From: UBA6181 sp016934015
GTDB lineage: Bacteria; Bacillota_I; Bacilli_A; Acholeplasmatales; Acholeplasmataceae
Reading direction: 5' to 3'
NCBI GenBank assembly: GCA_036584525.1
Contig: JAZHDG010000100.1
Span: 1-40,378, forward strand
DNA: 40,378 nucleotides
Shown here: piece after piece, positions 7,063-15,690 of the stretch
Layout of the letters: each line of letters opens with the position of its first letter
Position numbering within the stretch: position 1 is the stretch's first letter
Made by a program: the position numbers and the translations under genes
Notes under the pieces: model-generated
Database searches by the model: none
Told to the model about the DNA's origin: nothing
What the model saw: only the letters and a program-made list of their open reading frames with translations

Positions 7063-8952
7063 TTACACCTCCTCTACTACAGTTTTTTCTGTAGTATTTT
7101 TGTTTTTATCAATTAATGCATATTCTTTTTTTAATGTTTCAAACTCTTCATTATTCGCATACACCATATGTCCAGGTGCTATTTCTCTTAATGAAGGTTT
7201 ATCAATACGGTAATTATGAATAGAAGGGTCATAATTAATTCGTTTTCTACCCTTTTCATAATCTGGATCTGGTTGAGGTATTGCAGATAAGAGTGATCTT
7301 GTATATGCGTGCATTGGATGTGCGAATAATTCATGACTTGGTGCAAGCTCTACAATTTTACCATAATACATCACCGCAATCCGATCACAGAAGAATCGTA
7401 CGACTGATAAGTCATGCGCAATAAATAATATAGTTAAGCCTAATTCTTCTCTTAAATCTGTTAATAGATTAATAACTTGTGCTCGAATCGACACATCAAG
7501 TGCTGAAATAGGTTCGTCAGCAATAATAAAGTTTGGATTCATAATTAAAGCGCGAGCAATACCGATTCTTTGACGTTGTCCACCACTAAATTCATGTGGA
7601 TAACGAGCTGCATAATCCGCGGATAAACCAACAAGTTCTAATACTTTCGAAACTTGTTCTGTAATCTCATCATCAGAATATCCACCTAAAATCGTTAAAC
7701 CTTCACCAACAATTTCTTTAACAGTCATACGAGGATTTAGTGAGGAAATCGGATCTTGGAAAATCATTTGCATCTTGCGTGATGCTGCTAGTGCTTCTTT
7801 TGATTTATTGATAGTCTTTATATTGCGGATTTCATCTTTTTCAAAACGAATCTTTTCTTTACGGTCAAGTTTAATTTGATCTATTTTTTCTTTTAAACTT
7901 TTCGCATCTTCTTGAGTTGTATCAAGTTTTGGTAAATTCTTAATTTTTTCTTTTGTTTCTATTTGTATTTGCTTAATATTATCTTGAAGTTTCTTAACTT
8001 CACTTAAATGTTTAGCTTTCAGATCTAAAATAGTTTTTGCAATTGCCGATTTATCTGGCGCTTGGCAAACGGAAATTTCTTGTTGATATTGTGATTTTCG
8101 ATTAAGTATTTTGTCTTTTTTTGTTTGCTTCAACTCATTAATTTTTTTGCTAACTTCATTTTTTGGTAAACGAGTTTTTTCAGCATCTTCAATCAGAGGT
8201 TGGTACTTATGTTTTAAACTTTCGAGGCTTTGTTTATGCTCTTCATTTAAACTTGCAATTCGTTTTTGAATAGTCTCTTTAGTTAAGGCTGCAGAGTCTT
8301 TTAGTCCACTTAGTTTATGGTTATAAGTAGTGGTTTGGATTGCGACTTCGTTATTATATTCGCGTTCCATTTCATTTTCTTTTTGACGCTCTACTGCATT
8401 CTTATTAAGTGTATATTCATATTTAATCTTCGCAATATCGAGTGTAAATAAGCTTTTTAATTGATAAAGATCGGCTTGATATTTATTAATTGGCTCATTG
8501 GCATCCTTCATATCATTTTTTAACTTCAAGTTAAGATTTTCAATATCTTGTTTAATGTATTCAATCTTGTCATTTGCTTCGGATTTAATCTCATAAACTC
8601 GAAATTTACTTGGGTTTAACTTTAAGATATCTTCTTTTGCTTGCTTTTTAATTTTATGGATGGTTTGAATATTTCCGCCATATCCAGCACCAATACGAAT
8701 ACCATTTAAATCAACGGTTCCATCTGTAGGATTATAAAGTTTAATAATTGTACGTCCAGTTGTGGTCTTCCCACATCCAGATTCTCCAACTAGTCCAAAT
8801 ACTTCTCTCTTATAAACATCAATCGAAACATTATCGACAGCTGGAATTGTCAATTTATTTTTACCAACACCCACATAAAAATATTTCTTTAAATTTTTTA
8901 CTTCTAAAACCTTTTGGTTATAATCGACAGATTGATTTAATTGTTTGCTCAT
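7063..8952 (-). CDS. oppF: OppF, oligopeptide ABC transporter ATPase with a ~300-residue coiled-coil insertion
   Basis: 629 residues, about 300 more than usual. Walker A GESGCGKT is at 56-63; Q-loop FQDP with Gln399; signature FSGGQ at 455-459; Walker B IIADEP at 476-481; H-loop IAHD follows. Between Walker A and the Q-loop, about residues 91-390, lies a highly charged Lys/Glu-rich heptad-like stretch that reads as long coiled coils and has no counterpart in the OppF at 18109-19113. After the NBD comes the oligopeptide-transporter C-terminal segment (HPYTRSLL-like: HAYTRSLLSAIPQPDP). It powers peptide import with OppB, OppC and OppD from the same operon (ATGA overlap with oppD). Large insertions in OppF are known in mycoplasmas, so this may be a shared Mollicutes trait. 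Confidence 0.9.
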   Translation of the reverse strand: MSKQLNQSVDYNQKVLEVKNLKKYFYVGVGKNKLTIPAVDNVSIDVYKREVFGLVGESGCGKTTTGRTIIKLYNPTDGTVDLNGIRIGAGYGGNIQTIHKIKKQAKEDILKLNPSKFRVYEIKSEANDKIEYIKQDIENLNLKLKNDMKDANEPINKYQADLYQLKSLFTLDIAKIKYEYTLNKNAVERQKENEMEREYNNEVAIQTTTYNHKLSGLKDSAALTKETIQKRIASLNEEHKQSLESLKHKYQPLIEDAEKTRLPKNEVSKKINELKQTKKDKILNRKSQYQQEISVCQAPDKSAIAKTILDLKAKHLSEVKKLQDNIKQIQIETKEKIKNLPKLDTTQEDAKSLKEKIDQIKLDRKEKIRFEKDEIRNIKTINKSKEALAASRKMQMIFQDPISSLNPRMTVKEIVGEGLTILGGYSDDEITEQVSKVLELVGLSADYAARYPHEFSGGQRQRIGIARALIMNPNFIIADEPISALDVSIRAQVINLLTDLREELGLTILFIAHDLSVVRFFCDRIAVMYYGKIVELAPSHELFAHPMHAYTRSLLSAIPQPDPDYEKGRKRINYDPSIHNYRIDKPSLREIAPGHMVYANNEEFETLKKEYALIDKNKNTTEKTVVEEV

Positions 8953-9983
8953 TTCTTCACCTTCCCTCGATTATTTTTAAGTGTTTGTACCGCTTGAGGT
9001 GGTTCGACTTTAGGTGCATCCGGATGTAATAGCCAAGTAGCTGCATAATGAGTATCTGTAACTTTAAATAGCGGTGGTTGTTCCTCAAAATCAATTTCAA
9101 GTGCATATTTATTTCTTGGTGCAAATGCGTCACCTTTTGGCGGATAAATCATATTAGGAGGAGTTCCTGAGATTGCATCTAATTTTTTAGATGTTGCAAG
9201 GTTAGGCATGGATGATAAAAGTGCCCATGTATAAGGATGTTTAGGATCATAAAAGACTTCATCTGCTTTTCCAATTTCTACAATTCTACCCGCATACATC
9301 ACTGCAATTCGATCTGCCACATTAGCAACAACTCCAAGGTCATGCGTAATAAAAATGACAGATAAATCTCTTTGTTTTTTCAAATTATTAATAAGTTCAA
9401 GAATTTGTCCTTGAATCGTAACGTCAAGCGCAGTCGTTGGTTCGTCACATATTAATATCTCAGCATTATTTGCAAGTGCGATAGAGATAACAATACGTTG
9501 TCTCATACCACCAGAAAACTGGAATGGATATTGTTTATAACGTTTGTCTGCATTTGCGATTCCAACTGATTCCATAAGTTCAATTGCACGTTTTTTCGCC
9601 ATTTCATCAGGCATATCAAGTTTATAACGTAAAGCTTCTGCAATTTGATTACCAACTGGAATAATTGGATTTAAAGAACTCATGGGGTCTTGGAAAATCA
9701 TAGAAATTTTTGTCCCACGAATTTCATGAAATAACTCTTCGTTCAATTGAAGTAAGTCACGACCTTGATACATAATCGATCCACCTTCATAGATCGAGTT
9801 ACCTGCAAGTAAACCAATAATAGCACGTGAGGTAACACTTTTACCTGATCCAGACTCACCAACAATTGCCAGTGTTTCACCTTTATATAAATCAAAGGAA
9901 ACACCACGAATTGCATGGAGAATTCCATATTGTGTTTTAAAAGATATAGCTAAGTCTTTGACTTCTAATATTTTTTCTACCAT
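8949..9983 (-). CDS. oppD: OppD, oligopeptide ABC transporter ATPase
   Basis: 344 residues, normal length. Walker A GESGSGKS at 42-49, Q-loop MIFQDP near 95-100, signature FSGGM at 156-160, Walker B LICDEP at 177-182, then FITHDLG. The C-terminal tail (HPYTWALLSSMP ... GDAFAPRNKYALEIDFEEQPP ... THYAATWLLHPDAP) is the Gram-positive OppD type, without the Cys cluster seen in many DppD proteins. It pairs with OppF to drive the OppB/OppC channel. It overlaps oppF by four bases and oppC by one, indicating tight co-translation. Confidence 0.93.
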   Translation of the reverse strand: MVEKILEVKDLAISFKTQYGILHAIRGVSFDLYKGETLAIVGESGSGKSVTSRAIIGLLAGNSIYEGGSIMYQGRDLLQLNEELFHEIRGTKISMIFQDPMSSLNPIIPVGNQIAEALRYKLDMPDEMAKKRAIELMESVGIANADKRYKQYPFQFSGGMRQRIVISIALANNAEILICDEPTTALDVTIQGQILELINNLKKQRDLSVIFITHDLGVVANVADRIAVMYAGRIVEIGKADEVFYDPKHPYTWALLSSMPNLATSKKLDAISGTPPNMIYPPKGDAFAPRNKYALEIDFEEQPPLFKVTDTHYAATWLLHPDAPKVEPPQAVQTLKNNRGKVKK

Positions 9984-11395
9984 TATTCAACACCTCTCAA
10001 TGATGGATTAAATGCATCGCGTAAGCCATTACCAAAAAGGTTGAAAGCAATCATCAAAATAGCAATATAAAGCGATGGATAAATTAATAAATGCGGATGA
10101 ACTTGCATAATTCCTTGCCCTTGTTGAATAAGCATACCCACGCTAACTGCATTACTATAATTAATAATTCCTAAGAATGAATAAGAAGCTTCAGTAAATA
10201 CAAATGCTGGAATTGCAAGCGCATAGCCTGTAACAATAAGTCCTAATGTATTTGGGAAAATGTGTTTAAACATAATTCTACCATCTGATGCACCAAGGGT
10301 ACGAGCAGCTAATACATATTCTCTATTTTTAAAACGATAGAACTGCATACGTCCAGTTCCATATGAACCAATCCAACCAGTGGCCGTAAAGGCTAAAACA
10401 ATAACCCACAGAGCTGAACCGAATCGTAAAATAAGCAGTGTCAAGACGGATAAGAATGGAATAGATGAAATAATTTCGACAAATCTATCAAATATTAAAT
10501 CAAGAATACCACCATAATAACCTGCAATCGCCCCTAATATAAGACCGACAATTGAGTTAATAATAAGGACAGATATCGCCATTAATAACGAAATACGCGC
10601 ACCCTTCCAAATCTCAGTGAATAAGTCTCCACCACGTGATGTTGTTCCAAACCAAAAATAAGTATCTTCTGGTCTTTGATCCAAAGATGCCATAAACTGA
10701 TTTATTCTAACTTCGTATTGGAAATATGGTTCATCAGGATTTTCAAGGTTAGGACTTTCTTTAATCGCTAAGATATCGATGATATAATTTTTAGCCATAT
10801 ATTCTTCGAACTGTTCTTTTGTAAGTGTTCTTCGAACTTCACCAAGTGGATCATTATTAGTATCATTAATTTCGTTTTCATCCAAAATACCAAAATATCT
10901 TTCTGGCATATAGGATGTAATGTAATTGATATAACGATAATAATCAACTTTTACGGTAATTTGGTTAACATCTACATAATCTGGATGGTTAGGATCATCT
11001 ATAAGTTCTTGTGGCATACCTTCTAAGATAATACCTTCACCAAATTCTGAATTATACATATAAATAAGGAAACGTTTACCACGACTAATGGTTTTAGTCC
11101 CATCAAAAATTCCAAGTTTTTCAATCCCAGGAATACGTGGTGTTAAATAACCAAGACGTGCGGCATTCGTTGGATTATCTTGAACAAGTGTATATTTTTT
11201 CATATAGGGTCCAACGAGAATGAAAAACATGATGATACAAATAATCACAAATGCTGCAAGCGATGCTTTATTCTTTTTGAACCGGTTCCAAGAATCTCGA
11301 TAATAACCAATCTCTTTTGTTTCAAGTGGCTGGTCTACAATACGTTCATCTTCTTCTCTAACGAGAACGAGTTTGCTCTTATCAATATCAATCAT
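9983..11395 (-). CDS. oppC: OppC, oligopeptide ABC transporter permease with enlarged extracellular loop
   Basis: 470 residues, versus roughly 300 for typical OppC. N-terminal cytoplasmic segment, TM1 at about 45-63, then about 200 residues outside the membrane before the usual TTSRGGDLFTEIWKGARISL entry into TM2 near 250-275. The conserved permease EAA loop is present (YVLAARTLGASDGRIMFKHIFPNTL), so the channel part is intact. The long outer loop contains no motif I recognise (DYYRYINYITSYMPERYFG) and may contact the binding protein or the accessory lipoproteins. ATGA overlap with oppB and one-base overlap with oppD. Confidence 0.9.
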   Translation of the reverse strand: MIDIDKSKLVLVREEDERIVDQPLETKEIGYYRDSWNRFKKNKASLAAFVIICIIMFFILVGPYMKKYTLVQDNPTNAARLGYLTPRIPGIEKLGIFDGTKTISRGKRFLIYMYNSEFGEGIILEGMPQELIDDPNHPDYVDVNQITVKVDYYRYINYITSYMPERYFGILDENEINDTNNDPLGEVRRTLTKEQFEEYMAKNYIIDILAIKESPNLENPDEPYFQYEVRINQFMASLDQRPEDTYFWFGTTSRGGDLFTEIWKGARISLLMAISVLIINSIVGLILGAIAGYYGGILDLIFDRFVEIISSIPFLSVLTLLILRFGSALWVIVLAFTATGWIGSYGTGRMQFYRFKNREYVLAARTLGASDGRIMFKHIFPNTLGLIVTGYALAIPAFVFTEASYSFLGIINYSNAVSVGMLIQQGQGIMQVHPHLLIYPSLYIAILMIAFNLFGNGLRDAFNPSLRGVE

Positions 11396-12360
11396 GATGC
11401 TATCTTCCCACTTCCCACACGGATTCTCGGGTCAAACAGTGTATAAGACAAGTCTCCGACAATTGCAGAAACTAAGAACAAAAACTGCCCGAATGTGTTT
11501 ATCAGCATTAAAAGTGCATAATCTCGCCCATTAAATGCTTCAAGGTATAGACGACCTGTACCGTCAACTCTAAAAATTTGTTCTGTAATAATACCACCAC
11601 TCATCACACCAATGATACCAATAAAAATACCTGGTAAAAATGGGACAAGCGCGTTTTTAAGTGCATGTCGTTGTACTGCTTGCCGCTTCGTAAGTCCTTT
11701 AGATCTCGCAAGCAACATATAATCTTGTGTAAGCTGTTCAGTGAGCTCAGCACGTACGCTTCTTGCAAGGCCTGGTATCCCTGTAATTGTTAATACAACA
11801 ACAGGAAGAATATAAGTAGATAATCCGTACATTAAGCCTCTTTCGGCAAATTCCGAAGCAGTCGCAATCACGTGACTCGGTGCCCAATGAAGCTGGAAGT
11901 AAAATACATATTGAGCGAGTACAGCAACGACAAAATATGGCACTGAAATAAAGACCATGATTCCAATTGAAATGATATGATCTGTCAATTTGTTCTTCTT
12001 CAGTGCAGCAAGTATTCCCAAACCAATTGCTAAAGGAATGGATAAAACATATGGAATAATATTGATCTTGATAGATGCAGGAATCTTGCCAAAATATACA
12101 CTCGAAACATCTCGACGATATATAATGGAAAACCCAAATGATCCATCTACAAAAATATTCCTAATCCAGTAACCAAATTGAACGATAATGGGTTTGTCCC
12201 ACCCTTCTCGAATCCGGTTGATTTCATACCAGTCATTCCCTTGGAAAATAGGTGGAATGTAATTATCTGGGATGAGTTTTATAAACACGAAAAATAGAAA
12301 TACAGTGATAAAAAATGTGATAAACATCAATCCCATTCTTTTGAGTAAGTATTTCAGCAA
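11392..12360 (-). CDS. oppB: OppB, oligopeptide ABC transporter permease, TTG start
   Basis: 322 residues. The start codon is TTG at 12358-12360 with AGAAGGAGT nine bases upstream; no ATG offers a better site. Six hydrophobic segments, the N-terminal LKYLLKRMGLMFITFFITVFLFF typical of OppB/DppB, and the EAA loop DYMLLARSKGLTKRQAVQRHALKNALVPF are visible, ending in SYTLFDPRIRV as in the family. First gene of the first opp operon; a TTGTCA/TATAAT promoter lies at 12441-12468. Forms the transmembrane channel with OppC. Confidence 0.93.
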   Translation of the reverse strand: MLKYLLKRMGLMFITFFITVFLFFVFIKLIPDNYIPPIFQGNDWYEINRIREGWDKPIIVQFGYWIRNIFVDGSFGFSIIYRRDVSSVYFGKIPASIKINIIPYVLSIPLAIGLGILAALKKNKLTDHIISIGIMVFISVPYFVVAVLAQYVFYFQLHWAPSHVIATASEFAERGLMYGLSTYILPVVVLTITGIPGLARSVRAELTEQLTQDYMLLARSKGLTKRQAVQRHALKNALVPFLPGIFIGIIGVMSGGIITEQIFRVDGTGRLYLEAFNGRDYALLMLINTFGQFLFLVSAIVGDLSYTLFDPRIRVGSGKIAS

Positions 12361-12410
12361 CTTAAATCACTCCTTCTTGTACATTTATGCATATGTGAAA
12401 CATCAAATTT

Positions 12411-12430
12411 GTATAATATAGATATTATAC
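12411..12430. repeat. Inverted repeat just downstream of the oppB promoter
   Basis: Perfect 9-base arms GTATAATAT and ATATTATAC separated by two bases. It lies from about +4 to +24 of the predicted transcript, an operator-like position. In this A/T-rich DNA it could also be chance or an overlapping second -10 box. Confidence 0.4.
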
Positions 12431-12440
12431 ATGTGCTTAA

Positions 12441-12468
12441 ATTATAACATAAATATTCTTTTTGACAA
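12441..12468 (-). promoter_or_regulatory. Promoter of the oppBCDF-LRR operon
   Basis: Leftward TTGTCA (12463-12468), 16-base spacer, TATAAT (12441-12446). It gives oppB its own promoter in addition to any read-through from oppA. Confidence 0.65.
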
Positions 12469-12777
12469 AGAGAAAATTAGCAGGTATTTAAATAATTATA
12501 AAGTATATATTAAGCAACGAGATATTCCATGAAAATATAAATATTTTACACATGAAAACACAGATTGAACAACACATAAACGCTTCATTGTTGAGATGCC
12601 TACAACAATTAAAAACATTTATTATGTTTCATTATACACTAACGATATATACTAATTCAAAAATAACGCTAAATTAAATTTATTGAAATTCAACTTTTTA
12701 AAAATTATTAATTCACTCAATTCATTGCTTTAAAACATCCAAATTTAAATGTTTGTTTAATAAAGATATATAGATAC

Positions 12778-12809
12778 AAAATATGCCTGGGGAATAGCCC
12801 CCAGGCATA
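12778..12809 (-). terminator. Terminator after oppA1
   Basis: Strong GC-rich hairpin, arms ATGCCTGGGG and CCCCAGGCAT, followed leftward by a short T-rich run (ATTTTG). Placed about 36 bases after the oppA stop; it would make the binding protein transcript end before oppB most of the time. Confidence 0.75.
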
Positions 12810-12844
12810 AAAAGTTACTAATGATTAATTTTGATTCTTAATTC

Positions 12845-15481
12845 TTATTGGAAATCAGGGTCAGTATTTAAATAACGATATCTTTGTGCACCCCAACCGA
12901 ATGCTGATGAATAAGCTGGCCATGTGATCACAACATTATCAGCATAAACAGTAGCTGATGAACGTGTAACTGTTGGAATTAAAGTAGCATATTCGATATA
13001 AACTCTTTCCATTGCTGCAACGATTGAGTAAACATCATTAGAAGCACCTGCAAATGGTTCTGAAGCAGTACCATCGTAAGGAGAGTCATAGAAAATGACT
13101 AATGTAGAGATTTCATCAATCGTGCCTTTAAAGATTCCGGCAGGTTTAGTGATTTCTCCAGTAACAGGATCTGTTTCAGCTTCTAAAGCTTCAAGAGTTA
13201 ATTGGTGACCTTCAAGATCGTTTTCAACCAAATAATCTTCACCGAGCTCTAATAAATATTCATAAGTAGCTGTAAGATCTATTTCTACGATTTCACTTAA
13301 GTATGCGCCTAGACCATCTTCAGTTGACTTATCACCAGGTTGAGATAGACCTAAAGCACCGCCACCAATCCAGTTACCCATAAATGCGATTGCTGGGAAT
13401 TGCCATTGAATACCATAAGATACACCAAAACCAACTGAGTTAAGTGAAATATCAAAGTTCCAGTTACGAATTTCAGCACGGTTTGCATCTGGGGCAGAGA
13501 ATACGATTTCGATTATTAATTTATCTGCACCAAATAATGTTTCATAATGATTCTTAACATAAGTAACTAATTTGGTTGAGAATTCATCATTTGCAGAAAT
13601 CAGTCTTATCGATACTGGACCAGTATTACCTTCAGCTACCCATGCATCATATGCTTCATTGAATAATGCTTTCGCACGATCTGGAATGTAACCTTCAGTT
13701 GATGGTTCAATACCAAATTCTTCTAAAACTCCTAAATGAGCGGGAGATTCTGAATAATATAATGGATCTTGAATATAAGCCTTGGTATCAAGTGGTACTG
13801 GAAGTAGTGATGCAGTATTTGGTGCATACACATTATTCGCATAGTACTTACGATCGAAACCATAGAATAATGCTTGTCTAAATTTAGTATTAAACATGAT
13901 TGATGGTTGTTGGTAACCGTCTACACCAAGTTTTGATTCAGCCAAGTTAAGTACTAAATACTGTGGATATCCATCCCATGATTTATAAACATTTGGATCT
14001 TCTGCATATTGTGCATAATAATCTTGTGATAAACCTGCAACAGATAATACGCCATCAGCAAATAATTGCATTCTTTGGTCAACATTATCAACAATTTGAA
14101 TTACTTGTGATTTATAACTAATTGTTCCTTTGAGTACATAATCATAGTTCTTATTGAACACTAATTTTTGGTTTTCGTCCCATGTCTTAAGAATATAAGA
14201 ACCATAAGAAACAAACGGATTAGATGGTGTTCCATAAGTTGATTTTGTACGATCAGGTGTGAGTGATAATTCGAATAATGATGGGTGTAAAAGTCTTATA
14301 TCATTACCAAGTCCTACTGCTGTAGATTGAGCAACCGACTCAAAGAAATTAACTTTGAAAGTATAGTCATCAATGACTTCGAATCCAACTTCTTCCCATT
14401 CTCTTTCACCTTTGTAATACTCATAAGAGTTTAAAATTGGATAACCGTTCTTATTTTCTTCTGTCTTATAGAAGATGGTTGAACGATAATTGTTTTGAAG
14501 TGGGTCTAAAAATTGTTTAAGTGTATATTCAAAAGTGTGTGCAGTAATTGGAGTACCATCTTCAAATTTTAAATCTTGGCGAATATGGAATGTCCATTCA
14601 GAATCTTTATAAGTTGTTGCTGCTTGACGATCATATTTGCCATCTTCTGTTAAGTGTTCATCTCCAAATGAATCCACTGGATATCGAGTAGCACCTACAA
14701 GAATAAAATGGTAATCAAGCGCTTCAACTGAAAATTGTTTTGCAATAATCTTTGAGAAATCACCAGGAGCATCAGCTACGCCTTTTTCAATTGCTGTATC
14801 CCAGTCAACTTCAGTAGAATAAAGTGGAGTGACCATCATGTCAATCATGTCAGTTTCATGACTCCATTCATAAATCAGTGGATTTAAGTTAAGTGATGAG
14901 TCAGAAGTAAGTGATGATACATAAGTTTCACCCTCAGAATAGTTTACTGCTTTAGAATTAATTGGTTCCCAATATGCATGAATAGTCGTAGATTCAGTAA
15001 TGGTTATTGGGAATTCAATTGGTTCAGTTTCTAACCATGTTAAACCTGGTTTTCCGTAGAACCAACCCTTAAAGTAATAACCGTCTCTTGTTGCTGCAAC
15101 TGGAACATTTTGTACAGTTCCACCACCAGCTGGTAAAATAACTGGATCGATTGTTTGGCTTGTCTTTGTGTTAAAACGTAAAACAACGTTTTGCGTCCAA
15201 CCAGCATATAAAGTGACATCTGCTGTTACTGGGTTAGTAAAGTCATAAGCAACAGTTGCTGCTGCGTCTGTAAACCAACCAACAAAACTCCAAACTTCGT
15301 CTCCTGTCTTCGTTGGGTCATTGACAGGTTCTTGAACAACTTGACCTTCTTCAACCGTAACGGCATCAACTGCTGATCCACCTTGTGAATCAAACGAAAC
15401 GGTAAAGGTTTTTGTCTGACATGCTGCAACAGTAAATGCTACGAGCATTATTAGAAATAATGATAAAACTTTCTTTGGCAT
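12845..15481 (-). CDS. oppA: OppA-type peptide-binding lipoprotein fused to two InlB B-repeats
   Basis: 878 residues. Lipoprotein signal MPKKVLSLFLIMLVAFTVAAC, lipid-anchor Cys21. Residues about 26-95 are one InlB B-repeat (FDSQGGSAVDAV ... FVGWFTD ... LYAGW) and about 98-172 a second, more diverged one (YYFKGWFYG ... IHAYW). From about residue 180 to the end is a family 5 extracellular solute-binding domain (WTFHIRQDLKFEDGTPITAHTF, FNTKFRQALFYGFDRKYY, DISLNSVGFGV). It would capture peptides outside the membrane for the OppBCDF encoded downstream. The B-repeats probably act as a stalk or an extra binding module. Ribosome site AGGAGG seven bases upstream; own promoter and terminator, between the two opp operons, so it may serve either. 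Confidence 0.88.
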   Translation of the reverse strand: MPKKVLSLFLIMLVAFTVAACQTKTFTVSFDSQGGSAVDAVTVEEGQVVQEPVNDPTKTGDEVWSFVGWFTDAAATVAYDFTNPVTADVTLYAGWTQNVVLRFNTKTSQTIDPVILPAGGGTVQNVPVAATRDGYYFKGWFYGKPGLTWLETEPIEFPITITESTTIHAYWEPINSKAVNYSEGETYVSSLTSDSSLNLNPLIYEWSHETDMIDMMVTPLYSTEVDWDTAIEKGVADAPGDFSKIIAKQFSVEALDYHFILVGATRYPVDSFGDEHLTEDGKYDRQAATTYKDSEWTFHIRQDLKFEDGTPITAHTFEYTLKQFLDPLQNNYRSTIFYKTEENKNGYPILNSYEYYKGEREWEEVGFEVIDDYTFKVNFFESVAQSTAVGLGNDIRLLHPSLFELSLTPDRTKSTYGTPSNPFVSYGSYILKTWDENQKLVFNKNYDYVLKGTISYKSQVIQIVDNVDQRMQLFADGVLSVAGLSQDYYAQYAEDPNVYKSWDGYPQYLVLNLAESKLGVDGYQQPSIMFNTKFRQALFYGFDRKYYANNVYAPNTASLLPVPLDTKAYIQDPLYYSESPAHLGVLEEFGIEPSTEGYIPDRAKALFNEAYDAWVAEGNTGPVSIRLISANDEFSTKLVTYVKNHYETLFGADKLIIEIVFSAPDANRAEIRNWNFDISLNSVGFGVSYGIQWQFPAIAFMGNWIGGGALGLSQPGDKSTEDGLGAYLSEIVEIDLTATYEYLLELGEDYLVENDLEGHQLTLEALEAETDPVTGEITKPAGIFKGTIDEISTLVIFYDSPYDGTASEPFAGASNDVYSIVAAMERVYIEYATLIPTVTRSSATVYADNVVITWPAYSSAFGWGAQRYRYLNTDPDFQ

Positions 15482-15513
15482 TTCTTTTCCTCCTACTATA
15501 TATTGTTTGTTTA

Positions 15514-15522
15514 ATTATATCA
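15514..15522 (-). promoter_or_regulatory. Extended -10 promoter of oppA1
   Basis: Leftward TGATATAAT (extended -10) ending 33 bases before the oppA ATG; a GATTGA about 16 bases further upstream could serve as a weak -35. Confidence 0.55.
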
Positions 15523-15609
15523 CAAAAATAAAACTTCAATCTACTTTTTTAGATAAGAAAGGTAAAATGTGCTTTTAGAAGCCATTAAGTGTGGTTTATC
15601 AGTCATTTC

Positions 15610-15655
15610 AGACGAATTTTATGCGATTTTTTCATAAAAACCAAGACGAATTTTA
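15610..15655. repeat. Direct repeat pair flanking a hairpin upstream of oppA1
   Basis: AGACGAATTTTA occurs at 15610-15621 and 15644-15655, 34 bases apart. Between and overlapping them TTTTATG (15617-15623) can pair with CATAAAA (15633-15639). The pair lies about 90-140 bases upstream of the oppA promoter and just after the stop of the upstream LRR gene. I see no classical terminator here. Could be regulator sites or an RNA element. Confidence 0.4.
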
Positions 15656-15690
15656 CCAAATCATTTGAAGCTTTATTTAATGAACAAAAT

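Larger units (their letters stand above)
12361..12844. other. 484-base non-coding region between oppA1 and oppB1
   Basis: Very AT-rich. From right to left it holds the oppA terminator hairpin (12778-12809), about 300 bases where I see only weak A/T inverted repeats and no ORF, then the oppB promoter (12441-12468), an inverted repeat (12411-12430) and the oppB ribosome site. Confidence 0.6.
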
